DNA from: Anaerolineaceae bacterium
Lineage (GTDB): Bacteria > Chloroflexota > Anaerolineae > Aggregatilineales > Phototrophicaceae
Direction of reading: 5' to 3'
Assembly: GCA_016124855.1 (NCBI GenBank)
Contig: WGMX01000013.1
Coordinates: 84,754 to 148,753, forward strand
DNA length: 64,000 nt
Both the position numbers and the translations under genes were made by a program. The notes under the pieces were generated by a model. It was not told where the DNA came from. It saw only the letters and a program-made list of their open reading frames with translations, and searched no databases. Below are positions 51,723 through 60,698 of the stretch, piece after piece (the stretch's first letter is position 1; each line of letters starts with the position of its first letter).

Positions 51723-52330
51723 TAACTATTATTCTCCGAATGGCACAATACATTATCGCCATCCATCATTGATACTATTTGAGTGGTTTCCTCAAATTTA
51801 ATCGATATTTTTTGTGATATAAAATTTGAATTATCAGTGTAGATAGAGCACATCACTGAACATAAAATTCCCAATGGATCACATTGAAACAAAACATCCG
51901 ATGTACCCGCAGAACCGCCACTAACCCACAATGCTACGCGATACAGGCGAATGCCTGAGCGCAATTCAGCTAGATGTTTAGTCGAGTTAGGAGTTAAGCG
52001 ACCCAGTGAAAAGAAGATTAGACAACAACCTGTCATCAATGGCATTAGAAATAAACGAATACGATTCGGGGATTTATATTTCTTTATTCCAAATAGTAGC
52101 CAGAATATAAGTAGACAGAGCGAAATTACAGGAATTCCCTTGCAAACTGCATCCCCGATCATAGTAGGATTAGAGTCGACATAAAGCCAATATAAAGTGC
52201 CTCCTATCGGCGCAACGAACAGAACAAAATAAGTCAAAGCAATCAGTGCGATTGTATTAATAAGATAATTCGACCAATTGTCCTTCATTAAAGTCATGAT
52301 GCTTCTGCTATCTTTTTGGCTCAAAATCAC
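51722..52330 (-). CDS. Small membrane protein embedded between cheA and cheB
   Basis: The GTG at 52330 overlaps the cheA stop (GTGA) and the frame ends in a TAATG overlap with cheB, so translation is coupled on both sides. A second possible start is an ATG at 52297. The 202-residue product has about three hydrophobic helices (LINTIALIALTYFVLFVA, GIPVISLCLLIFWLLFG, LMPLMTGCCLIFFSLG) and then a cysteine-bearing tail. It is much richer in AT than its neighbours and has no family I recognise. Its tight packing suggests that it belongs to the pathway, yet composition suggests later arrival. Confidence 0.72.
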   Translation of the reverse strand: MILSQKDSRSIMTLMKDNWSNYLINTIALIALTYFVLFVAPIGGTLYWLYVDSNPTMIGDAVCKGIPVISLCLLIFWLLFGIKKYKSPNRIRLFLMPLMTGCCLIFFSLGRLTPNSTKHLAELRSGIRLYRVALWVSGGSAGTSDVLFQCDPLGILCSVMCSIYTDNSNFISQKISIKFEETTQIVSMMDGDNVLCHSENNS

Positions 52331-54660
52331 ACCACACTCCGAATGACACGCAGCAACTCACCTTGCTCGAAGCGTGATTTCACCAGATAGGCATCCGCGC
52401 CAGCCTTCAAACCCGCTTCCTGCTGCTGAGGCTTACCCAACGAGGTGAGCAGCACCACCGGAATCCGCCGTGTTTGCTCATCACCTTTGATGCGTGCTGC
52501 GAGTTCCAAGCCGGTCATGCGAGGCATCTCAACATCGCTAATCACCACATCCGGCTGAAGTTCGCGCAGCCGTTCCCATGCTTCCATGCCATCAACTGCG
52601 ACATGTACTTCGTAGCCCGCCGTTTCTAGAATATGCTTTTCCAATGTCCGCGTCGTTATTGAGTCGTCCGCGATTAACACACGCAGGCGTTTTTCTTCGA
52701 CCGGTTCGGCAATTTTTTCGATGCGGCGAGGAATGCGCGGTTGTCCACTCGCCCCACGAATCAGGTCATTTGGATCAAGCACGATAATCACATCGCCTGT
52801 ACCGAGCAGCGCCCCGCCGGAAATATAAGGCGCGTTAGTGATTTCCGGCCCAAGTGGTTTAAGTACCAACTCTTGTTCGCTGTACAAATCATCAACTTGG
52901 AAAGCGATATATTTTTCACCCGATGCCAAAACCATCAACGGGATTTCTTCGGCTTCCGGCCCTGCTGCGTTACCCAATACCCCAGCCAATGAAATCACTG
53001 GAATCGGACGCTCCTCGATAATCACCATGTCGCGGCCTTCAGCGGTAAACCACTGGTCGCGGCGCAGCTTGAGCATCCGCCACACGCTAACCGATGGAAC
53101 CGCGAAATCTTGTCCGCCGACTTGCAGCAATATGCAGCTTAGGCGGGTAAGGGATACCGGCAAGCGCATCGTGAAAGTCGTGCCGCGCCCCAATGCACTT
53201 TGCACACTGACGCGACCGCGCAAACTTTCAACACGGATACGCACGATGTCCATGCCCATACCGCGCCCACTGATCGCCGTGAGTTCGGCTGCTGTACTGA
53301 GGCCGGGATGAAAAATGAGGTTATAAACTTCTTCCGGCGAAAGATCAGCCGCTGCTTGTGGGTTAACAATTCCGAGCTGTTCAGCTTTACGCAGGATGCC
53401 GGTTGTATCCAACCCACGTCCGTCATCACTGACGCGGATGATAATTTCCTTGCCGCGCTGCTCGACACTGATATGGACGCTGCCAATCGGCAGTTTTCCA
53501 TTTTGCTCACGTTCAGCCGGATGTTCGATGCCATGATCGACCGAGTTACGCAGCAGGTGCATAATCGGTTCTTTGAGGGCATCCAGCGCGGTTTTATCCA
53601 TCTCGACTGTCGCCCCTTCAACCGCCAGATGGACTTCCTTTGACGTATCCCGCGCTAGATCACGGATGAGGCGCTGGAAGCTGCTGACCACCGTGTCAAA
53701 CGGAACCAGACGCATCCCGCTGATGTCGTCCTGTAACTGCTCGGTCAACATGGTTAAAGAGGCGTTGTATTGTGTCAGTTCGCGTGAGAGATGTGCCAGT
53801 TGGCGCTGGGTTTCTTGCAGATAACGCTGATTTTCTTCAAGAAAGTGGAAAAGGGTGATGACTTCTTCCCACATTTCGCCTTGTTCGTGCTGCATCCGCC
53901 GTGCCAACCGAATGTATGCTGTGCGCACGCTGCGCCATTCTCGCTGCCAGCGTTGGTTCAGCTTTTGCAAACGGTGGAATTCCCGCGCCCGTTCTTCGCT
54001 GTGCATCCGCGCGACTAACAGTTCGCTGACTTCGCCCATCAACCGGTCCATACGCGAAACCGGAACCCGTACACTTTCCTCAGTTGTGGGCAGCACCACC
54101 GTCATCATGTCATCGGATGGATGTCCGGCGTTCGACGTAGACGTGATCGTGCGTGAGGGCGGTTTAGGTGTAGGGGCGGGCGCTGGAACATCTGAATCGC
54201 GAACGATTGCCGTTTCTATGGCAGAGGTATTGGTCGATCTTTTTTGTTCAGTATGATTCTCGCTGGCCGCTTCCGATTCCGAAGCGATGGTTTGTTCCAG
54301 CCGTGCGATCGTGGCTGCCAGTGCATCACTACTGTTATCAATGCCATTGACCACGTTTTGAATGAGGTCAAGCGAGTCGTAAAGCAAATCACAAGTGGTG
54401 GGCGTAAGTTCCAATTGACTTTTAAGCGCCGCGCCGAAAATATCTTCCATGTAATGGGACAGTGTTTCTATCACGCCGATGCCTACCGCGCGTGCTGCGC
54501 CTTTCATGCTGTGGGCAAAACGGTTCATCTCGCGCACGGCTTCGGGGTTGGTCTGCGATGAAGCCTCGGTTTGCAGCAGCAAACTATTGAGCTTTTGCAG
54601 GTAATCACCCACCTCAACCCAGAATATATTCAGCAGTTCGTTATCTTGTGGGTCAGTCAT
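52327..54660 (-). CDS. cheA: CheA histidine kinase with C-terminal receiver
   Basis: The 777-residue hybrid CheA has an Hpt domain (H50 in RFAHSMKGAARAVG), a linker, and a dimerisation region. The HATPase follows (HLLRNSVDHGIEHP N-box, VSDDGRGLD, GRGMGMDIV), then a CheW-like regulatory domain. An additional C-terminal receiver has D709 (VVISDVEMPRMTG). Fused receivers are typical of Chp/Frz-like and other non-flagellar chemosensory systems. No P2 domain for CheY binding is obvious. The gene starts 52 nt after the receptor gene; the gap contains a short repeat. Confidence 0.94.
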   Translation of the reverse strand: MTDPQDNELLNIFWVEVGDYLQKLNSLLLQTEASSQTNPEAVREMNRFAHSMKGAARAVGIGVIETLSHYMEDIFGAALKSQLELTPTTCDLLYDSLDLIQNVVNGIDNSSDALAATIARLEQTIASESEAASENHTEQKRSTNTSAIETAIVRDSDVPAPAPTPKPPSRTITSTSNAGHPSDDMMTVVLPTTEESVRVPVSRMDRLMGEVSELLVARMHSEERAREFHRLQKLNQRWQREWRSVRTAYIRLARRMQHEQGEMWEEVITLFHFLEENQRYLQETQRQLAHLSRELTQYNASLTMLTEQLQDDISGMRLVPFDTVVSSFQRLIRDLARDTSKEVHLAVEGATVEMDKTALDALKEPIMHLLRNSVDHGIEHPAEREQNGKLPIGSVHISVEQRGKEIIIRVSDDGRGLDTTGILRKAEQLGIVNPQAAADLSPEEVYNLIFHPGLSTAAELTAISGRGMGMDIVRIRVESLRGRVSVQSALGRGTTFTMRLPVSLTRLSCILLQVGGQDFAVPSVSVWRMLKLRRDQWFTAEGRDMVIIEERPIPVISLAGVLGNAAGPEAEEIPLMVLASGEKYIAFQVDDLYSEQELVLKPLGPEITNAPYISGGALLGTGDVIIVLDPNDLIRGASGQPRIPRRIEKIAEPVEEKRLRVLIADDSITTRTLEKHILETAGYEVHVAVDGMEAWERLRELQPDVVISDVEMPRMTGLELAARIKGDEQTRRIPVVLLTSLGKPQQQEAGLKAGADAYLVKSRFEQGELLRVIRSVV

Positions 54661-54680
54661 TGGCTACAGCTTGCTCTTAA

Positions 54681-54706
54681 TGTGCTTAGCGTCTCTGCGG
54701 TTCAAC
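54681..54706 (+). repeat. Short repeat in the MCP-cheA gap
   Basis: tgtgcttagcgtctctgcggttcaac is a copy of the ctctgcg family, here inserted within the operon. Confidence 0.5.
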
Positions 54707-54712
54707 ATCTTT

Positions 54713-55954
54713 TTACAGCTTTAATCCACTCAATACCATGTTGATGCGGTTGGAAGCATCACGTAAGTTTTGTACACTGGCTTTGACTTGCAACGTCGTA
54801 TTGAGTGTCTCGGTGGTCGCTTTCTTGATCGTCCGCATGGCCTGCGTCAGTTGATCCATGCCGATGGTTTGCTGGCGGGTACTGGCTGCGATTTGCATAG
54901 CCGCCAAAGCTGCTTCCTCAATCGCATGGCTCAAGTCACGGATCGAATCACCGGCTTTGTTGACCAATGTTTGCCCTTGATCCACGCCTTTGCTGCCTTC
55001 TTCAGTCACCATTACGGCGGCGTTGGTCGCCCGTTGAATTTCGCCGAGGATTTCACGGACTTGTACCGTTGCCTCACGGTTTTGGTCAGCTAAGTTACGC
55101 ACTTCTAAAGCGACGACTGCGAAGCCTTTGCCTTCCTCGCCTGCGCGTGCCGCTTCAACCGAGGCATTTAGCGCCAGCATACGCGATTGATCGGCAAGGC
55201 TGTTAACCGTCGCGATAATCTCACCGATTTGCTGTGTATTTTCGGACAGCACCAGAATATTATCGGCAATGTCTTCCACACGGTGACGGATGACTTCCAT
55301 GCCCAGCACCGTTTGTGTGACCGACTCGGTTCCGGTTCGCGAAATATCAACCGAGACTTGTGCGGTTTCCGCCACACTTTGCGCCCGTTCAGCCGTTTCG
55401 GTGACGGTTGCCCGCACTTCGTTTACCGTTGCGGTTGTTTCGGTCACGACGGCATCCTGCTCATTTGCCATTGCAATCTGGCGCGTCATGGCTGTTAAGA
55501 TTTCTTGGGTATCCGCTTCAACCCGTCCTACCGCATCATTGATCTCGGTGACAATCCCTTGCAAACGGTCAAGGACGCGGTTGACCGCTTCACCCAGCCG
55601 CTTGAGCATTCGTTCTTCATCACGGCTGCTTGAAAGGGCGCTCACGTCTAAGCGCTGCCGCCAATCGCCCAGCACCACCATATCCAGCGACTTCCCGAAC
55701 GCTTCCAGCACCAGATCGGTTGCCGGTCGGGTTAAGTAATGGACGACACTTCCGACAATCCATCCAATGACAAACGACAGCAGCGCCCAAATAATGATGC
55801 GGCCCGTTTCAATCGTCCCGTTGGTAGTCAGGCCAAACAAGAGTACCGGTACAGCCGCCACCAACCCCATTGCGATGGACATAATATGGGTGGCAGAAAC
55901 CACAATGCGGCTCATTGTTAGGGGACGTGCGGTGTTCATTGTTTCATTCATCAT
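54713..55954 (-). CDS. Methyl-accepting chemotaxis protein without a periplasmic sensor
   Basis: The 413-residue receptor has two membrane helices close together (residues about 18-42 and 50-70), so almost no extracytoplasmic loop. It then has an HAMP-like helix and the MCP signalling hairpin, with tip ALNASVEAARAGEEGKGFAVVALEVRNLADQ. Signals must come from within the membrane or cytoplasm. It overlaps the upstream cheW by 4 nt. Confidence 0.93.
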   Translation of the reverse strand: MMNETMNTARPLTMSRIVVSATHIMSIAMGLVAAVPVLLFGLTTNGTIETGRIIIWALLSFVIGWIVGSVVHYLTRPATDLVLEAFGKSLDMVVLGDWRQRLDVSALSSSRDEERMLKRLGEAVNRVLDRLQGIVTEINDAVGRVEADTQEILTAMTRQIAMANEQDAVVTETTATVNEVRATVTETAERAQSVAETAQVSVDISRTGTESVTQTVLGMEVIRHRVEDIADNILVLSENTQQIGEIIATVNSLADQSRMLALNASVEAARAGEEGKGFAVVALEVRNLADQNREATVQVREILGEIQRATNAAVMVTEEGSKGVDQGQTLVNKAGDSIRDLSHAIEEAALAAMQIAASTRQQTIGMDQLTQAMRTIKKATTETLNTTLQVKASVQNLRDASNRINMVLSGLKL

Positions 55955-56520
55955 GACTCATTTACTCCCACCATTAAGCGCGGGTCTTCATATAAACGTT
56001 GTAAATTCAGGACAATCAAACGGTCGGTAGTCACGCCCTGTGAATAGGGCAGATGGTCGATTGGGCTAATCTCACTTTTGGTGATACTTTCCACGCCATT
56101 TACTTTGTGGGCGAGCAGCCCCAAGCGTAAGCCGTTGGCTTGGGTAATCATCACTTCCGTCGGCGGTGTATGGGTTTCCGGGCTGCCGACACTCAGCAAA
56201 AAGCGCAAATCCAACACCGTGACGATTTGTCCGCGCACATTAATCACGCCCCGATAGAAGCTTGGCACACCCGGTACAGGTGTAATCGTCTGTTCGGCAC
56301 GAACCCCGCGCACCAGCATCACGTCAATGCCATAGCGTTCTGTTCCAAGGTTGAACGTCAACAGTGTTTCAACTTGTTCCGTCGAAACATCATCGCTTGT
56401 CGCATGGGACGCATATTGGCGGGCACGCTGGCGTAACCGTTCGCGTTCGATTTCAATCCGCCGGTCATCGTTATCCCAATCCAGTAATTTTGAAATATCG
56501 TCCTGTGGGGTATCACTCAT
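55951..56520 (-). CDS. cheW: CheW-like adaptor, first gene of the operon
   Basis: The 189-residue protein has an N-terminal charged extension (DDRRIEIERERLRQRARQYA, likely coiled coil) before the CheW domain (LLTFNLGTERYGIDVMLVRGV, YRGVINVRGQIVTVLDL, GLLAHKVNGVESI). It starts at ATG 56520 and ends in an ATGA overlap with the receptor. A TATAAT box and an imperfect palindrome lie just upstream. Confidence 0.92.
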   Translation of the reverse strand: MSDTPQDDISKLLDWDNDDRRIEIERERLRQRARQYASHATSDDVSTEQVETLLTFNLGTERYGIDVMLVRGVRAEQTITPVPGVPSFYRGVINVRGQIVTVLDLRFLLSVGSPETHTPPTEVMITQANGLRLGLLAHKVNGVESITKSEISPIDHLPYSQGVTTDRLIVLNLQRLYEDPRLMVGVNES

Positions 56521-56537
56521 CTTCCGCCATCCATAAG

Positions 56538-56575
56538 CTGATGCACATATGTAAGTATATACGCATCAGATTATA
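56538..56575 (-). promoter_or_regulatory. Promoter -10 box and adjoining palindrome of the chemosensory operon
   Basis: On the minus strand tataat (56575-56570) is followed directly by a 32-nt imperfect palindrome with perfect outer arms ctgatgc (56538-56544) and gcatcag (56563-56569). It lies about 20 nt before the cheW ATG, where a repressor could block initiation. No convincing -35 box is visible. Confidence 0.5.
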
Positions 56576-56681
56576 GGACTGCATTGAGTTTCGCTTGATA
56601 CTGAAATAATTGAGGAACACTTCACAAAATTTTTGTACTTGTCACTTAATAGAGGGAAGTTGTGAGGCTGTCAATTGTTCG

Positions 56682-56715
56682 AAGTAGGGGAAAAGTCTAT
56701 GACCTTCCCCTACTT
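56682..56715 (-). terminator. Hairpin downstream of the LysM lipoprotein gene
   Basis: aagtaggggaa (56682-56692) and ttcccctactt (56705-56715) form a perfect 11-bp stem with a 12-nt loop, 13 nt past the stop at 56728. U-tract weak. Confidence 0.65.
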
Positions 56716-56727
56716 GAGAGGCGTAAC

Positions 56728-57591
56728 TTATTTTCCAATGGTTGGCGTGATTGTGGGTGAAAGCGACTTCATAAAAGTCCATGGGCCGCCCTCATGGCAC
56801 GGGATTTGTACGTAATTCGAATCCAGTGGATAGACGTACCACGTATACGTTCCCTGCTGTGCCAGATTATTCACTAAGTCTACCTCTTGGTTCTGCCGTA
56901 AATCAACCACGCTCTCAAAGATTGAACCGTCGGGCCGTACCACACGGATCAGGTTATGAGCTGCGCGCGGCCCACGCCAGTTAAAGGTGATCGAACCTGT
57001 GCCTTGAATTGCCTGTGTACCATTCAAAGGTGTAAGCACTTCCCACGCATCACAGACGTATGGTTCGACTGGTTGGCTGGTTCCCGGAACGCGTAGCTCT
57101 TGCCCGATGACAATGGCATTCACATCGACAATACAATTCGCTTGAGCCAGTTCTTGCACGTTTGTCCCGTACTTATCCGCGATCTTAATCAGCGCATCAT
57201 CCCGCTGTACGGTGTAACGCAGCTTCCAATCTTTACGCGGTGTACAGCCTTCAGTTGAAGTCGGCGTCGGTGTTTCAGCGCCGTGCAAACCGGGAATGGA
57301 TACACTCAAGTCAATGGTGGATGTTGGTGTAATACTTGGTACTGCCGTCGGAGGCAGTGTTGCGGTGGGCGGCTCAAAAGTTGGCGGAGGCCGCAGCGTT
57401 GGCGACGGTGTCAGCGTTGCCAGCGGCGTATAGGGTGGAATCGTTTCGGTTGGAGCAGGCTTTGTGGCCGTTTCTACCGATGAGGTCAACGTGACCTGAA
57501 ATGCAGGCGCTTGCTGTTGTAAATTGCAGGCGGTCATCGCCAGAACAAGTGCTAATAATAAAATGGGAAGTCTCTTTATTGTTGTAGTCAT
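56728..57591 (-). CDS. LysM lipoprotein
   Basis: The 287-residue lipoprotein has a lipobox LAMTAC with C22 as the lipidated cysteine. A Pro/Thr-rich stalk follows (residues about 40-115), then one LysM domain at about 125-169 (YTVQRDDALIKIADKYGTN, then IVIGQELRVP). The C-terminal beta domain, about residues 185-275, contains WEVLTPLNG and TYTWYVYP. LysM binds peptidoglycan or related glycans. The gene follows the ABC cluster (18-nt gap), so it may be the surface partner of that exporter. The last residues are again Pro/Thr-rich. Confidence 0.87.
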   Translation of the reverse strand: MTTTIKRLPILLLALVLAMTACNLQQQAPAFQVTLTSSVETATKPAPTETIPPYTPLATLTPSPTLRPPPTFEPPTATLPPTAVPSITPTSTIDLSVSIPGLHGAETPTPTSTEGCTPRKDWKLRYTVQRDDALIKIADKYGTNVQELAQANCIVDVNAIVIGQELRVPGTSQPVEPYVCDAWEVLTPLNGTQAIQGTGSITFNWRGPRAAHNLIRVVRPDGSIFESVVDLRQNQEVDLVNNLAQQGTYTWYVYPLDSNYVQIPCHEGGPWTFMKSLSPTITPTIGK

Positions 57592-57608
57592 GTGTGCTTC
57601 AGCCCCCT

Positions 57609-58307
57609 TTAAGTTCGAGACGGTATCGGACGGGCAGCCAGCCGCCCATCGACCAGATCATAGGCTTGGTCAACGTATTCCACCACCAGCGGATCATGCG
57701 ACACGATGAACAATGTGGTGCCTTGCTCATGGGCGATATTGCGGAACAGCGTCAAAATATGGCGTGCCGTGCGCGTATCGAGACCGCTGGTGGGTTCGTC
57801 CGCTAGAATAATCGCGGCGTGCAAAGCCAATGCCCGCGCAATCGAAACCCGCTGTCGTTGACCACCGCTCAGTTCATCCGGCACATGGCTTGCCCACGCG
57901 GTTAATCCCACTGCTTGTAAAGCCGCTTGCGCTCTTCGCCGCCGTTCAAAAATGCCCAGTCCCGGCAGTCGCAGCGCCAGATCAATATTCTCCATCGCCG
58001 TATAGGTCGGCAGCAGCGTATCGGTCTGAAAGATGAATCCGATTTGCGTCCGGCGCAGTTTCGCCCGTTTGCCATCGCCCATCTTCACGATGTCCTGCCC
58101 GTTCAGCAAAATCGTGCCTGCATTGGGGCGATCCAGCGCGCCGATCAAGTTCAGCAGCGTGGTCTTGCCGCTGCCTGACGGCCCGTAGAGCGCCACCAAT
58201 GTGCCGGACTCCACGCATAAATCCAAACCTCTCAGGACACGTACCGGATTCGCCGCTGTGCCGAATGTTCGCTCGATGCCATGTGCTTCGATCAAATACT
58301 CGGTCAT
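57609..58307 (-). CDS. ABC transporter ATPase (MacB/LolD type), second copy
   Basis: The 232-residue ATPase has Walker A GPSGSGKTT, Q-loop context FIFQTDTLLPTYTAMEN, signature LSGGQRQR and Walker B AAIILADEPT. The family powers FtsX-like permeases rather than sugar importers. The ATG overlaps the upstream ATPase stop (ATGA). With a second ATPase next to it, a heterodimer is likely. Confidence 0.93.
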   Translation of the reverse strand: MTEYLIEAHGIERTFGTAANPVRVLRGLDLCVESGTLVALYGPSGSGKTTLLNLIGALDRPNAGTILLNGQDIVKMGDGKRAKLRRTQIGFIFQTDTLLPTYTAMENIDLALRLPGLGIFERRRRAQAALQAVGLTAWASHVPDELSGGQRQRVSIARALALHAAIILADEPTSGLDTRTARHILTLFRNIAHEQGTTLFIVSHDPLVVEYVDQAYDLVDGRLAARPIPSRT

Positions 58308-59266
58308 TGCTGCACCTTTTGGGCAGACTTACGCCGCAGCCAACCGAATCGTCGCCGTGGCGGAGGTGGCGCATCCATCAATGTATCGCCCATCGTCATG
58401 ACCTCATCAGCTTCATTTTCGGGACGCAGCAGCACGCCTTCCGGTCGGATTTCCACCGATATGTGGGATGCATCGGAAAGCACCGAGCGCACCGTTTCCG
58501 GTAGTTTAATGCTGCCTGCATCATCCATACGCGGACCGTCGTCACCGCGTTTCGACATATCTTGACCTAACGCACCATCCCGTAACGTCAATACGCGGTC
58601 GGCATGTGCCGCCACTTCCAGATCGTGTGTCACCAACAAAATCGTTAAGCCATAGCGTTCGCGCAAGGTTTGCAGCAGTTCAACCACTTGTGCTGCGCTT
58701 TGACGGTCAAGTGCGCCGGTCGGTTCATCAGCCAGTAATAAAATCGGTTGGTTTGCCAGCGCCACCGCGATTGCCACGCGCTGCTGTTGACCGCCGGAAA
58801 GGGCTGCCGGACGTTGGTTGGCTTTGTCACTCAGTCCCACCGCGTCCAATAACTCGCGCGCTTGCTTGGCTCGCGCCCAAGGTGATACACCCGCCATCAT
58901 CATCGGCAGTGTCACATTGCGAAGTGCCGAGCGGTTCGGCAGCAAATTTCGGCTGACGTTTTGCCACACAAAACCAACCTGCCGCAGCCGGTAATCCGCC
59001 AGTTTTCGCCCTTTCATGTTCAGCAGATTTTGACCATCGACCGTCAGTTGTCCGGCGGTTGGCGTATCCAATCCACCGAGCAAATTGAGCAGTGAACTTT
59101 TACCCGCGCCGCTTGGCCCGATGATTGAAACCATCTCGCCTTTTTCCATCTCGAAGTCGATGCCGCGCAGTGCCACCAATTCGTGATCATCCACTTTGTA
59201 GGCTTTAACGACCTGCTTGCAAACGATTAAAGGAGCCATCTCACTACTTCCAACTCGCCGACACAT
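58304..59266 (-). CDS. ABC transporter ATPase (MacB/LolD type), first copy
   Basis: The ATG at 59266 has a strong ggggagga site just upstream, located inside the repeat at 59268-59300; a second ATG at 59239 is a possible start. The 320-residue protein contains Walker A GPSGAGKSS, signature LSGGQQQR, Walker B LLLADEPT and about 80 extra C-terminal residues (DMSKRGDDGPRMDD, then a segment with a predicted beta strand HISVEIRPEGVLLRP and basic end RRRFGWLRRKSAQ). The extension is unusual for this subfamily and may contact the permease or a regulator. Confidence 0.92.
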   Translation of the reverse strand: MCRRVGSSEMAPLIVCKQVVKAYKVDDHELVALRGIDFEMEKGEMVSIIGPSGAGKSSLLNLLGGLDTPTAGQLTVDGQNLLNMKGRKLADYRLRQVGFVWQNVSRNLLPNRSALRNVTLPMMMAGVSPWARAKQARELLDAVGLSDKANQRPAALSGGQQQRVAIAVALANQPILLLADEPTGALDRQSAAQVVELLQTLRERYGLTILLVTHDLEVAAHADRVLTLRDGALGQDMSKRGDDGPRMDDAGSIKLPETVRSVLSDASHISVEIRPEGVLLRPENEADEVMTMGDTLMDAPPPPRRRFGWLRRKSAQKVQQ

Positions 59267-59267
59267 A

Positions 59268-59300
59268 ATTTCCTCCCCTGTTACTACGGGGAGGATAAAG
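59268..59300. repeat. cctcccc...ggggagg inverted repeat
   Basis: tcctcccctgttactacggggagga is a short inverted repeat (tcctcccc / ggggagga), then aaaggaggggg. It has the same style as the elements at 10764 and 12303. It serves as the ribosome site of the ATPase gene on the minus strand. Confidence 0.55.
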
Positions 59301-59315
59301 GAGGGGGTGAATTAC

Positions 59316-60698
59316 TTACGGCCCGATAGCCACATCACCTTCATTGATGCCGCTCTTAATTTCCACGCGGTCGGTGGTTTGCAGACCGAGTACCACATCA
59401 AAACTGCGCGGCCCATCCGCTGTTTGGATCACCACGAAGGTTCGGTTTTGGAAAGTGCGGATGGCCGTCGGTGGCAGCCACAATACATCTTTACTCACTT
59501 GAAGCGGCATTTGCACCTCAATTAATTGGTCAGCTGCCACATTATCTAGCGAAGCGGCGACGCGTGTAGTCTGGTCAGCTTCTTTTGAAGTCGATGGAAT
59601 ACGCCGCACCACGCATTGAACCGCCGTTTCAGGATGATTCAGCACTTGGCATACGCCCACCGTTCCCACGCTCATCTTTTGTGCGTCGGTGATCGCAATC
59701 GAGGCCACTGCCTCTTTCGGATCAGGCCGCCCGATGGTGATGACGGTCGCAAAGGCCGCTGCTTGGTCGCCCGGTTTGACCGACACGCTCAAGATCGTTC
59801 CATCAATCGGCGCATACAAAGACGACTGTGCGATTTTGGCTTTCACTTGGTCAACGTTGAGCTGCGCCGAAAGCAAGCTCTGAGTGGCGGAGGCATCACC
59901 GCCGCCCGCTCGCGCTTTATCAAGGTTAAGCTGGGCGCTGATGACGCTGTTTTCGGCCTGCTGCACTTGGAAATTATGGTTATTAAAATTTTGTGCCGCG
60001 CTGTCGTAACTAATTTGTGCGCTGATAAGGCTGTTCTTGGCCGATTGTAACTGCTGGTAAGCACCGTCTACCGTCGATGCCGGTGATTCGGGATGGCTCA
60101 ACGCGTCGTCATAGTTACGCTGAGCATTATCAACCCCTTGTTGGGCGCTAATAAGCTGCTGCTTGGCCGAAGCTACGCTTGTCCATGGGCTGTTGGCTTT
60201 GGTACTTTCGAGGTTCAGCTTAGCATTCGCCAGTGCCACTTCGGCATCCGCCACTGACTGCACATCGCCCGTTGCGCCGTTTTGTAAATTCTTTTGCGCT
60301 GTTTCTAGGGAAAGCTGCGCCGAAGCCAATTGATTTTCGAGGTCGGTAATCTGGTAATCGACCAGAAGCTGCCCCGCAGTTACAGCATCCCCTTGCTTGA
60401 CATTCACCCGCCGCACTGTGCCCGCAATTTCAAAGGAAAGCGTCATTTGATCGCGTGGCTGCCAGCGTCCGGTGAAATCCAAAATATTCTGCACATCGCC
60501 GCGCTGCACCAGATAAGTGGGTTTGGCAACCGCTGGAGCAGTCGGGATTGGTGTAGCGGTTGGCGCCGCTTGCGCCAATGCCGCCGGAGCATTATTTGCG
60601 CCATTAGCCGCATTATTATTGGCTGTGTTTGGGCTGCACGCCGCGACAATTCCGATCAATGTGAGCAGCAGCGCCGCTTTAAACACCCTTACAAACAT
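59316..60698 (-). CDS. HlyD/MacA-type membrane fusion protein
   Basis: The 460-residue lipoprotein-like adaptor (lipobox GIVAAC, C21) has a Pro/Ala-rich stalk, a biotinyl-lipoyl half motif (LSFEIAGTVRRVNVKQGDAVTAGQ), a long coiled-coil hairpin (residues about 120-280, rich in A, Q, N, S) and a second half motif (SSLYAPIDGTILSVSVKPGDQ). A beta-barrel domain follows. It connects permease and outer layer in MacAB-like export. The gene overlaps the permease stop by 1 nt. Confidence 0.92.
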   Translation of the reverse strand: MFVRVFKAALLLTLIGIVAACSPNTANNNAANGANNAPAALAQAAPTATPIPTAPAVAKPTYLVQRGDVQNILDFTGRWQPRDQMTLSFEIAGTVRRVNVKQGDAVTAGQLLVDYQITDLENQLASAQLSLETAQKNLQNGATGDVQSVADAEVALANAKLNLESTKANSPWTSVASAKQQLISAQQGVDNAQRNYDDALSHPESPASTVDGAYQQLQSAKNSLISAQISYDSAAQNFNNHNFQVQQAENSVISAQLNLDKARAGGGDASATQSLLSAQLNVDQVKAKIAQSSLYAPIDGTILSVSVKPGDQAAAFATVITIGRPDPKEAVASIAITDAQKMSVGTVGVCQVLNHPETAVQCVVRRIPSTSKEADQTTRVAASLDNVAADQLIEVQMPLQVSKDVLWLPPTAIRTFQNRTFVVIQTADGPRSFDVVLGLQTTDRVEIKSGINEGDVAIGP

